DNA of 64,000 nucleotides from Halobacillus kuroshimensis DSM 18393 (GCF_000425705.1 NZ_AUDY01000013.1:1-64000); one strand, 5' to 3'. Counted from the stretch's first letter, positions 50,330-59,848 are shown. The notes: generated by a model from the letters alone, not told the origin. Program-made: numbers and translations.

Positions 50330-50596
50330 GACCTTCTGATTAAGATCAGAAGGTCTTTCCGTTCGCATATAGTGTATCGTTGTCACAAGGAGCGTTCGGT
50401 GGTGACGCCTGCGGGAACAGCGCGAGCCGAAGATCCACTTGGGCAGGTGATCTTCCTGCCCAAGTTAGCTGAGGCCGTGACCGCGGCAGGCATCCACCGA
50501 TAAGCGGAACGTGACCACGTGACCTACGAAAAGCTATACTGGGAGACATGTTCTTTTTCTACAGCATGAAGACCTTCTGATTACAATCAGAAGGTC
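50330..50596 (+). mobile_element. Copy H of the dispersed repeat, flanked by duplicated terminator hairpin
   Basis: The hairpin GACCTTCTGAT...ATCAGAAGGTC occurs at 50330-50355 and again at 50571-50596 (24 of 26 bp equal, differences only in the loop). The left copy has an A-run on its left, the right copy TTCT on its right. Between them lies the palindromic core (50385-50517) with inner stem CTTGGGCAGGTGATC...CCTGCCCAAG and the right end TTTTTCTACAG. The inner stem has compensating changes (GGGCAG/CTGCCC instead of GGTC/GACC). Confidence 0.9.
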
Positions 50597-50604
50597 TTCT
50601 AGAA

Positions 50605-52017
50605 TTAGGATGCACGCACGTCTGCGGCAGCCTGTCCTTTTTTCGATGTCACAAGGGTAACGATAATGAGTACGAGAACGGCTACAGGAACAGCGATAAC
50701 GACACTATTGACGTCAAACGGCTTCTGCAGGACGATCTCCCATACAAGCGTTGTGACAACACCAGCAACCATGGAAGATACGCCACCCGCTGCGTTTACG
50801 CGTTTCCAGAAGAAAACGGCGAGAACAGCCGGCGTCAATCCGGCACCGTACACGGTATAAGCGTACATCTGCACACTCAGCACGGTTGGGAAATAGCTGA
50901 TAATGATAAAAGCGAACAATCCAAGAGCTACGATAAAAATCCGCGTCATCGTGAGCAGCTTTTTATCGGAAGCGTCTTTATTTACATACTTGCCATACAA
51001 GTCGTAGGTTAAGTTGGTCGCTGCCGACAAAAGATACGAGTTTCCGGTCGTAATGATAAAGGACGCGGCAGCTGCCAGCAGGACTCCGCCGATAGCCATA
51101 GGCATAGCTACGGTTGTAGCCATAAGGGCCATTCCAGGATCAATGTCCGGGAATAAGGAACGGGAGGCAAAGGCGATGATAGAAATGGACGGCGAAATGA
51201 TCAGCATCGCAATCAACCAGCCGATTTGAGCTCGTTTGGCTGACTTGTCCCCTTTGGATGAGGCAAGCCGCTGGTACATGTTCTGGTCACCAAGCAGAAG
51301 GAATAACGAAGGCAGCAGATAACCGATCATCTGCACGGTCGTCAATCCGCCTGTGGATGTCATGTGGCTTTCCGGAACATTGGCGACGATTTCACTCCAC
51401 CCGCCGGCAACCATGATGATCGTAGGAACGGTCACAATCAGACCACCCACCATCAAGAAACCACTGATGGCATCTGTTTGGGAAACGGAGCGAAGTCCAC
51501 CGATCATCGCAAGGAAAATGATCATTCCTGCACCGATGATTGTTCCTGCCTGAACGGTCATCCCTGTCGTCAAGTTCAAGATAAAGCCGAAGCCTTTCAT
51601 CTGATAAGATACAATTCCTACATAAGCTAGAATGATAATGACACTCGCAAGGTTTCGGGACGTTCGTCCGTATTTCGCTTCCAAAATTCCTGACACGGTA
51701 AATTTCCCGTAGGCACGGATTTTAGGAGCTACGACATAAAGAATAATAATTCCGACCAACGTTGGGAGCATCATCATCAAGGAAGGCAGAATACCGTAAG
51801 AGAACGCCATCGACGTCTCCCCACCGGAAATACTTCCACTTCCTGTCCACGTAGCGAGAAGGGTTCCCATAAGAACAAAAGGTCCCAGACTTTTACCGGC
51901 AAGGACAAAGTCCTCACTTCCGGATACTTTCTTCGACATGAATACACCGATGCCGATCATTACAATCCCATAGATAGCAATAAACCATAGTAAAGTTGGA
52001 TCTTGTTGCAATTCCAT
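50605..52017 (-). CDS. Sodium:solute symporter (SSS family)
   Basis: 470 residues with about 13 hydrophobic helices. GTLLATWTGSGSISGGETS at the first helices and GGLRSVSQTDAISGFLM are SSS/SLC5 features of Na+-coupled uptake; the substrate is not evident. Short charged ends. ATG follows CAGGAGATG. Two CTAACACA direct repeats lie 87 bp upstream. It is a stand-alone gene between repeat copy H and the trp operon. Confidence 0.87.
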   Translation of the reverse strand: MELQQDPTLLWFIAIYGIVMIGIGVFMSKKVSGSEDFVLAGKSLGPFVLMGTLLATWTGSGSISGGETSMAFSYGILPSLMMMLPTLVGIIILYVVAPKIRAYGKFTVSGILEAKYGRTSRNLASVIIILAYVGIVSYQMKGFGFILNLTTGMTVQAGTIIGAGMIIFLAMIGGLRSVSQTDAISGFLMVGGLIVTVPTIIMVAGGWSEIVANVPESHMTSTGGLTTVQMIGYLLPSLFLLLGDQNMYQRLASSKGDKSAKRAQIGWLIAMLIISPSISIIAFASRSLFPDIDPGMALMATTVAMPMAIGGVLLAAAASFIITTGNSYLLSAATNLTYDLYGKYVNKDASDKKLLTMTRIFIVALGLFAFIIISYFPTVLSVQMYAYTVYGAGLTPAVLAVFFWKRVNAAGGVSSMVAGVVTTLVWEIVLQKPFDVNSVVIAVPVAVLVLIIVTLVTSKKGQAAADVRAS

Positions 52018-52103
52018 ACTGACTGAATCATCTCCTGATGTTTTTTTACTGCTGGATTTCCTAGAGCATATGAATACCTATCCACCGGCCGGTGACTGCC
52101 CGT

Positions 52104-52131
52104 CTAACACAACACTTTATAACCTAACACA
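52104..52131 (-). promoter_or_regulatory. Direct repeat CTAACACA x2, possible operator of the SSS gene
   Basis: CTAACACA at 52104-52111 and 52124-52131, two helical turns apart, flanking a TTATAA that could be a -10 on the minus strand. No regulator recognised. The rest of 52132-52335 is AT-rich with no ORF or clear element. Confidence 0.4.
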
Positions 52132-52335
52132 GTTTCAGCATTTGTGAAAACGCATTACCCCTTGGGAAAAAAGCGTTAATTCCAGGCGTTTCGGCGCTTG
52201 TTTCATCTTTCACAATCTTCGATAAGCGGGTTAAGGACACCATCTCAAAAAGTTGTCTTTTTGTTATGAAAGTTCAGTTAAAAAAGAAAAAGAGCGACAG
52301 AATTTTGTAGTAAAATTAGTTCTATAGTCCCAAAT

Positions 52336-52373
52336 AAAAAGCCGGTATGAATGGACATACCGGCTTTCCTCTT
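52336..52373 (-). terminator. Terminator of the trp operon
   Basis: AAAGCCGGTATG/CATACCGGCTTT perfect stem, T-run on the minus strand, right after trpG. Confidence 0.92.
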
Positions 52374-52375
52374 TA

Positions 52376-52957
52376 TTATAATAAAGCTTTCATCCGCTGT
52401 TCGATGACATTTTTAAGAAGCTGCATGCCATCATTCGTACCGATGGATTCGGGATGGAACTGCACGCCTTCCACAGGATATTCCAGATGGCGGATCCCCA
52501 TGATTTCTCCTTCAACGGTGGTGGAGCTGATTTCGAAACAATCAGGAAGGGAATCCAGTTCGACAATCAGGGAGTGATAACGCATCGCTTCCATTGGATT
52601 ATTCAATCCCTCATAAATGCCCCGCCCGTCGTGAAAGACGCGGGAGGACTTGCCGTGCATCAGGCGTTCCGCCCGGATGACGTTGCCACCGAATACCTGG
52701 GCAATCGACTGATGGCCCAGGCAGACGCCGAAGATTGGTGTCTTCGCCTTGAAATGGTCGATCACTTCAAGGGTGGCCCCCGTCTCATCAGGCGAGCACG
52801 GCCCGGGTGACAGGAATATCAACTCTGGATCCAGCTCTTCTATTTCTTCTATCGATGCTTCATCATTTCTGCGGACGACAACCTCTTTGCCGAGCTCCCC
52901 CAGGTACTGGACGAGATTGTACGTAAATGAATCATAATGGTCGATCATATAAATCAC
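52376..52957 (-). CDS. trpG: Anthranilate synthase glutamine amidotransferase
   Basis: 193 residues, class I glutamine amidotransferase: SPGPCSPDE, nucleophile Cys in GVCLGHQSIA (about 79), and the His-Glu pair in GVQFHPESIGT. GTG at 52957, 8 nt after GAGGAGG, gives the usual MIYMIDHYDSFTYN start. It supplies ammonia to TrpE (and possibly PabB). It lies 32 bp after trpA as the last gene of the operon; in B. subtilis trpG (pabA) is in the folate operon. Confidence 0.93.
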   Translation of the reverse strand: MIYMIDHYDSFTYNLVQYLGELGKEVVVRRNDEASIEEIEELDPELIFLSPGPCSPDETGATLEVIDHFKAKTPIFGVCLGHQSIAQVFGGNVIRAERLMHGKSSRVFHDGRGIYEGLNNPMEAMRYHSLIVELDSLPDCFEISSTTVEGEIMGIRHLEYPVEGVQFHPESIGTNDGMQLLKNVIEQRMKALL

Positions 52958-52989
52958 TCTGCTCACCTCCTCTCTGCTCAATCTGCATC

Positions 52990-53793
52990 TCAATCTCTGA
53001 CGAGTTCCTGAATGCCTTTCGTAAAGCTCTCCAGGGCTTCTTCCTTCTGCCCTTTCTCTATAACATCAAGCTCCGCTTCGATAAGCCGGATAATCTTACT
53101 GCCGATAATGACACCGTCGGCATGTTCACGAACAAGCTTCACGTCCTCATTCGTAGAAATTCCAAATCCGACCGCCACAGGGACCTGGCTGTGCTCCTTC
53201 ACTTTTTTAATGAAGGTTAACGCTTCTGCGGACATTCCGCTGCTTCCGCCGGTCACACCAAGGGAGGACACACAATACAGGAAGCCGCGGGCATGTTCTG
53301 CGATCTGCTGGATACGTGTATCTGAATTCGGCGCGACGAGGGAAATGAATTCGACATCCTTCTTAACAGCCATATTCCGCACTTCTTCACTCTCTTCAAA
53401 AGGAAGGTCCGGAATCAAAACGCCTTCCACGCCGTTTTCTTCAAGCAGGTTGAAGAAGTCCTGATGGCCGATCTGCAGCACAGGGTTGTAGTACGTGAAG
53501 ATTACAACAGGAATCTCCACTCCGTGTTTCCGGAGTTCCGGAACAAGCTGGATCGCTTTTCTCAGAGACATGCCGGCGTTCAACGCCCGTTTGGCCGCCC
53601 GCTGGATCGTCGGCCCGTCAGCAAGCGGGTCGGAGTAAGGAACACCGAGTTCCAGAACGTCCGCTCCCTGCTCCTGCAGCCTCAGCGCAAATTCAATCGT
53701 ATATTCCGGAGAAGGGTCTCCTGCTACGACGAACGGGATGAACAAGTTTTCGGTTTTGTTAAGCTTCCCTTGAAACGATGTTTTCGTCAGCAT
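52990..53793 (-). CDS. trpA: Tryptophan synthase alpha chain
   Basis: 267-residue TIM barrel: catalytic Glu in LELGVPYSDPLADGPTIQ (Glu and Asp of the active site), FVSSLGVTGGSSG-like YCVSSLGVTGGSSGM, and VGFGIST. It cleaves indole-glycerol phosphate. One base separates it from the trpB stop. Confidence 0.97.
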   Translation of the reverse strand: MLTKTSFQGKLNKTENLFIPFVVAGDPSPEYTIEFALRLQEQGADVLELGVPYSDPLADGPTIQRAAKRALNAGMSLRKAIQLVPELRKHGVEIPVVIFTYYNPVLQIGHQDFFNLLEENGVEGVLIPDLPFEESEEVRNMAVKKDVEFISLVAPNSDTRIQQIAEHARGFLYCVSSLGVTGGSSGMSAEALTFIKKVKEHSQVPVAVGFGISTNEDVKLVREHADGVIIGSKIIRLIEAELDVIEKGQKEEALESFTKGIQELVRD

Positions 53794-53794
53794 G

Positions 53795-54988
53795 TTAAAC
53801 CTCCTCCTGGAAATGTTCCATCAGTGTTGCCATGTCCTTATCCCCGCGTCCGGACAAGTTGATAAGAATAGTCTCATCCGCTTCCATGCTTCCGGCTTCC
53901 TTGAAAGCCTGAGCAAGAGCGTGGGCACTTTCAATGGCCGGGATAATGCCTTCTGTCTGCGTGAGAAGCTTCAGAGCGTCCAAAGCCTCCTGATCCGTCA
54001 CAGCTTCATAGCGGACCTGCTTTGTCTGGAAAAGGTGTGCATGTTCAGGTCCGATACCCGGATAGTCAAGGCCTGCAGAGATGGAATACGGTTCGGTAAT
54101 CTGTCCGTTATCATCCTGCATCAAGTATGTCAGCGATCCATGAATGACGCCTGGTGTCCCTTTGGAAAGAGTCGCTGCATGTTCCGGCGTATCGATGCCT
54201 TTTCCTGCTGCCTCCACCCCGACAAGGGCACTGTCGTCCTGGAGGAATGGGTAGAACATGCCCATTGCATTACTTCCACCGCCGACACAGGCGTAAATGC
54301 GGTCCGGAAGATTTTCTTCCACCTCAAGAAACTGCCGTCTTGATTCGTCTCCGATGATGCGTTGGAAATCGCGGACCATCCGAGGATACGGGTGCGGCCC
54401 GACGACAGAACCAATCAGGTAGAAGTGATCTTCACAATTGGCTACCCAGTAGCGGATGGCTTCGTTCGTTGCATCCTTCAGTGTTCCGTTCCCACTGGAA
54501 ACAGATACAACTTCAGCACCGAGAAGCTTCATGCGGAAAACGTTCAGCTCCTGCCTGCGGATATCCTCCTCACCCATAAATACGATACATTCCAGACCGA
54601 ATTTGGCTGCGACAGTGGCAGAAGCGACACCGTGCTGGCCGGCTCCGGTTTCAGCGATGATTTTTTCCTTGCCCATCCGCTTAGCCAGAAGAGCCTGTCC
54701 GATTGCATTGTTCAGTTTGTGGGCGCCTGTATGGTTCAAATCCTCACGCTTCAAATAGATCTTCGCTCCGCCGAGATGCTCAGAGATTTTATCGGCATAC
54801 GTCAGGGAAGTCGGACGTCCCGCGTATTCTTTGAGCACATGATGGTATTCATTTTGGAATTCAGGATCCGCCATAGCTTCGTCCAGAGCTTCTTCAAGCT
54901 CCTGGAGCGGGCCCATCAACGTTTCCGGTACGTATTTGCCCCCGAAGTCACCGAATCGGCCTTTAATATCAGGAAATGCTTGCAACAT
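53795..54988 (-). CDS. trpB: Tryptophan synthase beta chain
   Basis: 397 residues, PLP enzyme: PLP lysine in [13 protein letters not shown] (about 88), [10 protein letters not shown] and the phosphate-binding [10 protein letters not shown]. It condenses indole with serine. Its start overlaps the end of trpF by 20 bp. Confidence 0.97.
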   Translation of the reverse strand: MLQAFPDIKGRFGDFGGKYVPETLMGPLQELEEALDEAMADPEFQNEYHHVLKEYAGRPTSLTYADKISEHLGGAKIYLKREDLNHTGAHKLNNAIGQALLAKRMGKEKIIAETGAGQHGVASATVAAKFGLECIVFMGEEDIRRQELNVFRMKLLGAEVVSVSSGNGTLKDATNEAIRYWVANCEDHFYLIGSVVGPHPYPRMVRDFQRIIGDESRRQFLEVEENLPDRIYACVGGGSNAMGMFYPFLQDDSALVGVEAAGKGIDTPEHAATLSKGTPGVIHGSLTYLMQDDNGQITEPYSISAGLDYPGIGPEHAHLFQTKQVRYEAVTDQEALDALKLLTQTEGIIPAIESAHALAQAFKEAGSMEADETILINLSGRGDKDMATLMEHFQEEV

Positions 54989-55610
54989 TTGCTTCCACCT
55001 CTTTCATAATCGCTTGTATGTTACCAATGTCTTTTTTATTTTCTCGTTCAATCCCGCTGGAAATATCGATGCCTTCCGGCTGATAATTCAACAGTTCTCC
55101 AACGTTTTGGGGCTTGATGCCTCCAGCGATCAGACAGGGCACTCCCTGGTCAAAAGCGGCATCCCTGTAGGCAGGGACCGCTTCCCAGTCAAATCGGACA
55201 CCTGTGCCTCCGGATGCCCCCTCGACTTTACTGTCCACGATAAAACCGTCAGCTACACCTTTAAACACATCCATCTGTTCAAGACCTCCATCCTGATGAT
55301 GGATGACCTTCCAGACAGGAAGACCAAAAGCCTCTTTGATCTGCAGCAGCTGGGAAACGGTCTCGTTCCCGTGCAGCTGAATGACATCCAGCGGCACGAA
55401 ATGGAGAATTTCCTCCAATTCATCTATTGTGGGGTCAATGAACACCCCGACGAGCTTCTGTCGCGGACGGATTTTCTGAATCCAGCGACCTACACGCTCA
55501 GGGCGCACATAGCGCTTCGTCCGCTTCACAAAAATGAAGCCGAGATGAGAGGCTTTGGAGGAAGCCGTTTTCGCTGTGTCAGAAAGAGACTGGTTGCCGC
55601 ACAATTTCAC
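54969..55610 (-). CDS. trpF: Phosphoribosylanthranilate isomerase
   Basis: 213 residues, TIM barrel: KLCGNQSL (catalytic Cys), VGVFIDP, QLHGNE and the Asp of FIVDSK, ending with [12 protein letters not shown] at 55610 has GAGGGAG 6 nt upstream; a GTG at 55625 overlapping trpC is the alternative. Confidence 0.94.
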   Translation of the reverse strand: MKLCGNQSLSDTAKTASSKASHLGFIFVKRTKRYVRPERVGRWIQKIRPRQKLVGVFIDPTIDELEEILHFVPLDVIQLHGNETVSQLLQIKEAFGLPVWKVIHHQDGGLEQMDVFKGVADGFIVDSKVEGASGGTGVRFDWEAVPAYRDAAFDQGVPCLIAGGIKPQNVGELLNYQPEGIDISSGIERENKKDIGNIQAIMKEVEANVASIS

Positions 55611-55621
55611 AATAGGCTCCC

Positions 55622-56383
55622 TCACCGGACCTCCACTCCTTCAAGTAGTGTATGCACTGCTTTTTTGATGTCATTCTGCCTCATCAGAGATTCTCCAACA
55701 AGGACACCCTTCGCCCCATACCCGGCGGCTTGTTGAACATCTTCGTTTGTGAAAATGCCGCTTTCCGAAACGAGCAGTGATTCCTCCGGCGCCAGAGCCG
55801 CCATCCGTTGGGTCTGCTTCAAGGATGTCTCAAACGTATGCAGGTTGCGGTTGTTGATGCCCAGGATTTTCGGTGTGAACTGGTTCAGTACTTTTTCAAG
55901 GGTCTCTTCACTGTGCACTTCCACAAGCACTTCCATCCCCAGCTCATAGGCCTGTTTATAAAGCTCGTGAAGCTTCTCCGCTTCCAGCGCCTCGCCGATC
56001 AGAAGGATGGCATCGGCACCAATATACGCACTTTCGACCACCTGAGCGGAATCGATAATAAAATCTTTTCTCATGACAGGAATGTCCACGACCTGCTTGA
56101 TCTGTGTCAAATAATCGCGATGCCCCTGGAAAAAGTGCTGATCAGTCAAAACAGATATGGCATGGGCGCCTGCTTCGGCGTAATCATGCGCAATGCGGAC
56201 AGGATTGAAGTCCTCACGGATGATTCCCTTGGAAGGAGAAGCCTTCTTCACTTCGGCGATCAGTCCGGATGGATCAGCCCCGTTCAACGCTTCATATAAG
56301 GAATGCCTTGGGAAGGACTGTTCCTCAGGCAGGTATATTTTTTCAATTTCCTGATGTTTAACGGCTAAGATGGTTTCAAGCAT
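55622..56383 (-). CDS. trpC: Indole-3-glycerol-phosphate synthase
   Basis: 253-residue TIM barrel: [13 protein letters not shown] (catalytic Lys), [23 protein letters not shown] and [16 protein letters not shown]. It closes the indole ring. ATG at 56383 overlaps the trpD stop by 8 nt. Confidence 0.96.
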   Translation of the reverse strand: MLETILAVKHQEIEKIYLPEEQSFPRHSLYEALNGADPSGLIAEVKKASPSKGIIREDFNPVRIAHDYAEAGAHAISVLTDQHFFQGHRDYLTQIKQVVDIPVMRKDFIIDSAQVVESAYIGADAILLIGEALEAEKLHELYKQAYELGMEVLVEVHSEETLEKVLNQFTPKILGINNRNLHTFETSLKQTQRMAALAPEESLLVSESGIFTNEDVQQAAGYGAKGVLVGESLMRQNDIKKAVHTLLEGVEVR

Positions 56384-57398
56384 ACTGGCGATTCTCCCTT
56401 TCTGACGCAATAGATTCATAGTACTCTTTGGTCCTGCCGGATTGAATGGCCTGCCGGACCTGCATAACACCGTCTTCCAGCGTTTCAGCTCTACCAGCCA
56501 CATAAAGCCCTGCAGCGGCGTTCAACGTCACAATCGATGCGGCTGTCTCTCCTGCCCGGTTATACAGGACATCTTTAATGATGGCGGCACTTTCCTCGGT
56601 TTCTGTAATTTGAATGTCTTCAATGTTTCCTCTGGCCATACCGAAGTCTTCCGGTTTGACTGTAAAGCGGCGGATGTTCCCGCTCTTCATTTCCACAAGA
56701 TCGGTTTCACCGGTAATTGTAATTTCGTCCAGACCGTCACGGCCGGTGGCGAGCAGGACGTGTTCGGAACCCAGCTTATAAAGGGTTTCAGCCATTTTTT
56801 CGGCATACGCTGTGTCATAGATTCCGATCAACTGACGTCTCGCATTGGCCGGATTGGACATCGGTCCAAGCAGATTGAACACCGTACGGAACCCAAGCTC
56901 CTGACGTGCTGGACCGGCATGCTTCATAGCCTGATGATAGAGAGGAGCAAACATGAAGGTCATTCCCTTTTCCTCGAGGGCTTTTGCCCCCTGCTCCGGT
57001 GTCGTATCAATCGGAACACCGAGAGATTCCAGAACATCGGCGCTTCCACTTTTGGAGGAAACTTTCCGATTGCCATGCTTGGCGACCTTTACGCCCATAC
57101 TGGCAAGAACGAGCGATACCGCCGTTGAAATGTTAAAGGTGGACGCACCATCGCCGCCGGTCCCGCACGTATCTACGATGGAAGCATCGTCTACGTCCAT
57201 CTTTGTCATGTTCTCACGCATGGCGCGGACGAACCCTGTCATCTCCTCGACGGTTTCCCCGCGGTAGCTCATGACACTCAGCATACTCATCAACTGTCCG
57301 GTTGTGGCTCCTCCATTCATGATCGTGTTCATCGTTTCAAAGGCTTCCTGCTCGCTCATGGACTCTCCGGCTACAACCCGGCTCAACGTTTGTTTCAT
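56376..57398 (-). CDS. trpD: Anthranilate phosphoribosyltransferase
   Basis: 340 residues: [18 protein letters not shown] (PRPP loop), [15 protein letters not shown] and the [14 protein letters not shown] segment. It transfers the phosphoribosyl group to anthranilate. ATG overlaps the trpE stop by 4 nt. Confidence 0.97.
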   Translation of the reverse strand: MKQTLSRVVAGESMSEQEAFETMNTIMNGGATTGQLMSMLSVMSYRGETVEEMTGFVRAMRENMTKMDVDDASIVDTCGTGGDGASTFNISTAVSLVLASMGVKVAKHGNRKVSSKSGSADVLESLGVPIDTTPEQGAKALEEKGMTFMFAPLYHQAMKHAGPARQELGFRTVFNLLGPMSNPANARRQLIGIYDTAYAEKMAETLYKLGSEHVLLATGRDGLDEITITGETDLVEMKSGNIRRFTVKPEDFGMARGNIEDIQITETEESAAIIKDVLYNRAGETAASIVTLNAAAGLYVAGRAETLEDGVMQVRQAIQSGRTKEYYESIASERENRQYA

Positions 57399-58900
57399 CT
57401 CGTCTCCACTCCTTCTCGGCTCGAAAATACCTGCTCTGCTAACTCGATCGTTCTCTTCAAGGCACTGGCTTTGTTCAATGTTTCCTGATATTCAGCCTCA
57501 GGATCGGAATCGGCAACCACACCGGCTCCGGCCTGAATATATAAATTTTTATTCGTTAAAGTCATTGTACGGATGGTAATGCAGGAATCGATATTCCCAT
57601 CAAAGCCAAGATAAAGGATGCCGCCGCCGTAAAGATTACGCGGTGTAGGCTCCAGTTCACGAAGGATCTGCATGGCCCTGACCTTCGGTGCTCCGGATAA
57701 CGTTCCGGCCGGGAAGGAGGAAATAAGGGCATCGATGGGTGAAACCCCTTCCTTCAACTGCCCCGTCACCTTACTGATGATATGCATCACCTTCGAGAAA
57801 CGCCCGATCGTCATATACTCACGAACTTCCACGCTTCCGAATTCAGCGACACGGCCGATATCGTTTCTGGCAAGATCGACAAGCATCCGGTGCTCGGCCA
57901 GTTCTTTTTCATCTGCAAGGAGTTCCTCTGCCAGCTGGTCATCCTCCTCCTGGGTCTGTCCGCGCCTGCGTGTTCCGGCAATGGGATGGATTTCAAGCTG
58001 TCCGTTCTGTACTTCCAGCAGCCGCTCCGGCGAACTTCCGATCACTTCGACATCCTCCATATTCAAGTAGAACATATAAGGAGATGGGTTCACTTTTCGA
58101 AGCACCCGGTAAAGCTCGAAGCCTGTACGGTCTGTAATGGTGTGGAACCGCTGGGATAAAACAGCCTGGAAAACGTCGCCGGCGCGGATGTACTCTTTGA
58201 TTGTTTCCACATCCTGCTTGAATTTTTCCGGCTCATAGTTGCTGGAAAGGACGAGTTCCTGCTCCTCTCCCGATTCTTCACCAAGCATCAAATCTTCCAA
58301 ATCACTGCCTTTTCTCAAACGGCTTGTAATCTCTTTGATGCGTGCCTTCGTCGTATCATAAACTTCCCGGGAGGATGATGGATCGTCGACCCTTCCGAAT
58401 GAAAGAATCGTCGTTTCTTTCGTTTTATGATGATATGCGATCAAGGTCTGGCAGAACAGCAGATGGTAGCGGGCAAGATTCAAATCGTCCTGTTCTGCTG
58501 GTTCCACCGGCTCAAAATCTGAAATGGCATCATAGCTGATGTAACCGACACCGCCTCCTTTAAATGGAAGATCGATATCCGGCTGCTTCACCTCCAGATC
58601 GCGCACTACTTTTTCATAAGCGGCCTTGAAGGTCTCTTGGTATTCTTTTGTCTGAAGACGGTAATCTTCAATAAGAAACCGGCCGCTCTTCTCTTTCACC
58701 TGGACCATGGGATCGAGTCCAATGAATGAAAAATTCGACCACGGGGATTCCGGGTCCTGGCTTTCAAGCATAAAGACAGCTTCATCTTTCAATGCATGAA
58801 ACATATGAATGGGTGTAATCGTATCTGTAAAAAAGGATTGACTGATGGGAATGGTGCGGTACGCTTCCGCATCGGTTTGAAATGTTTCGTAAGTGGTCAT
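57395..58900 (-). CDS. trpE: Anthranilate synthase component I
   Basis: 501 residues, chorismate-binding family: GAGVVADSDPEAEYQET at the C-terminus, PAGTLSGAPKVRAM and HMLVDLARND-like HRMLVDLARNDIGR. First enzyme of the pathway. ATG at 58900 follows GGAGAGGTGA. A hairpin just upstream (58911-58931) takes up part of this ribosome site. Confidence 0.96.
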   Translation of the reverse strand: MTTYETFQTDAEAYRTIPISQSFFTDTITPIHMFHALKDEAVFMLESQDPESPWSNFSFIGLDPMVQVKEKSGRFLIEDYRLQTKEYQETFKAAYEKVVRDLEVKQPDIDLPFKGGGVGYISYDAISDFEPVEPAEQDDLNLARYHLLFCQTLIAYHHKTKETTILSFGRVDDPSSSREVYDTTKARIKEITSRLRKGSDLEDLMLGEESGEEQELVLSSNYEPEKFKQDVETIKEYIRAGDVFQAVLSQRFHTITDRTGFELYRVLRKVNPSPYMFYLNMEDVEVIGSSPERLLEVQNGQLEIHPIAGTRRRGQTQEEDDQLAEELLADEKELAEHRMLVDLARNDIGRVAEFGSVEVREYMTIGRFSKVMHIISKVTGQLKEGVSPIDALISSFPAGTLSGAPKVRAMQILRELEPTPRNLYGGGILYLGFDGNIDSCITIRTMTLTNKNLYIQAGAGVVADSDPEAEYQETLNKASALKRTIELAEQVFSSREGVETR

Positions 58901-58910
58901 TCGCTCACCT

Positions 58911-58931
58911 CTCCATAAAGGGTTTATGGAG
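58911..58931 (-). promoter_or_regulatory. Hairpin at the trpE ribosome site
   Basis: CTCCATAAA/TTTATGGAG perfect 9-bp stem with a 3-nt loop, directly followed on the minus strand by AGGTGAGCG-ATG. Part of the Shine-Dalgarno lies in the stem, so it could lower trpE translation. Confidence 0.6.
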
Positions 58932-58963
58932 AACGAGACGTTGAGGAATGAAAAAATGAGTGG

Positions 58964-59018
58964 ATGAAATAAAGGGGTTCGGCCAGGCAACCAACCAGCT
59001 CCGTACGTCCAGCGGTTC
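58964..59018 (-). terminator. Attenuator and competing antiterminator of the trp operon
   Basis: On the minus strand AACCGCT can pair with AGCTGGTT (antiterminator, 58994-59016). GGTTGG just after it can instead pair with CC(G)AACC (58975-58997), followed by CCTTTATTTC (terminator). The antiterminator's 5' arm abuts the last triplets of the TRAP site. The terminator stem is short, so this is a proposal. Confidence 0.55.
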
Positions 59019-59084
59019 CTCGCTCTTACTCGGCTCTGCTCTGCTCATCCTATTCCTCAACTCAACTCATTCTCTTCTCAACTA
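59019..59084 (-). promoter_or_regulatory. TRAP binding site in the trp leader
   Basis: On the minus strand twelve GAG/TAG triplets start every 5 or 6 nt (from TAG at 59084-59082 to GAG at 59025-59023); a thirteenth GAG follows 4 nt later. This is the repeat pattern bound by the TRAP ring in Bacillus trp leaders (11 triplets in B. subtilis). It implies tryptophan-dependent attenuation. Confidence 0.93.
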
Positions 59085-59116
59085 ACTTTGTATTCATTTA
59101 TAAAATACTTTCTCAC

Positions 59117-59145
59117 AGTCTATAAAATTCAGATAATAAAGTCAA
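59117..59145 (-). promoter_or_regulatory. trp operon promoter
   Basis: TTGACT (59140-59145), 17 bp, TAGACT (59117-59122) on the minus strand, about 25 bp before the TRAP repeats. Confidence 0.82.
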
Positions 59146-59273
59146 CCGGAGAATTTCCAGCAACTCTATTTCTACCCTAACAAACCGATGATGTTCTTTA
59201 AAGCTATCTGTTTATAAAAAAAGATACTGAACGGTGCCAGGAAAAGCACACCAAAAAAAGCCGGGATTTCTTT

Positions 59274-59299
59274 TGAACGCATCCGCATCCAGAGACGTC
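59274..59299 (+). promoter_or_regulatory. Sigma-Y-type autoregulated promoter
   Basis: TGAACG (59274-59279), 16 bp, CGTC (59296-59299), 30 bp before the sigY start. It is the ECF promoter form reported for the B. subtilis sigY operon. Confidence 0.8.
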
Positions 59300-59329
59300 T
59301 TATATACAGGCGGGAAGAGAGGAATGATT

Positions 59330-59848
59330 ATGGAAGCCAACGATTTGACACGTGCCAGGAATGGAGATGAAGAAAGTCTTGCCCGGATCCTGAAGGAACA
59401 CTACTCCTTTGTGATGAAATATGTGTGGAAAATGTGCGGCGACGAACAGCTGGCCTATGATGTCACCCAGGACACACTCATGAAAGCCGTCCAAAAAATC
59501 GATCAATACCGGGGAACGTCCAAATTCTCTACTTGGCTGATCCGAATCGCCACCCATACGTATATCGATACACGACGAAAACAAAAGAGGAACGAAAGAC
59601 TGGAGCAGCAGGAAAGAGAACGACTAAAGCAGCAGACGACGCATCAGCTTCCTGAAGAATGGTTTGACGTGCAGGAGGCTCTCTGGAACCTTGAGGAAAA
59701 GTACCGGATCCCCGTCCTCTTGAAACATTATTATGGGTTTGAATACAGGGAAATCGCTGACATGACGAAATCCAGAACCGGAACGGTGAAATCACGGGTG
59801 CATTATGGTATGGAGAAGCTGCGAAAGGAGTTGAATGAACATGGATGA
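59330..59848 (+). CDS. sigY: ECF RNA polymerase sigma factor SigY
   Basis: 172 residues: region 2 (about 25-90, with AYDVTQDTLMKA and FSTWLIRIATHTYID) and region 4 (about 110-165, with LLKHYYGFEYREIADM and a helix-turn-helix GTVKSRVHYGMEKL). The gene set that follows identifies it as SigY. ATG at 59330 follows AGAGGA by 6 nt; ATG 59324 is possible. It overlaps yxlC by 14 bp. Confidence 0.92.
   Translation: MEANDLTRARNGDEESLARILKEHYSFVMKYVWKMCGDEQLAYDVTQDTLMKAVQKIDQYRGTSKFSTWLIRIATHTYIDTRRKQKRNERLEQQERERLKQQTTHQLPEEWFDVQEALWNLEEKYRIPVLLKHYYGFEYREIADMTKSRTGTVKSRVHYGMEKLRKELNEHG

Noticed and set aside
52144-52158. Half Rex site / cre-like sequence TTGTGAAAACGCATTAC upstream of the SSS gene
   Set aside because: Only one half of each dyad is present.
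59228-59233. A second sigma-Y -35 (TGAACG)
   Set aside because: No CGTC at 16-17 bp downstream.
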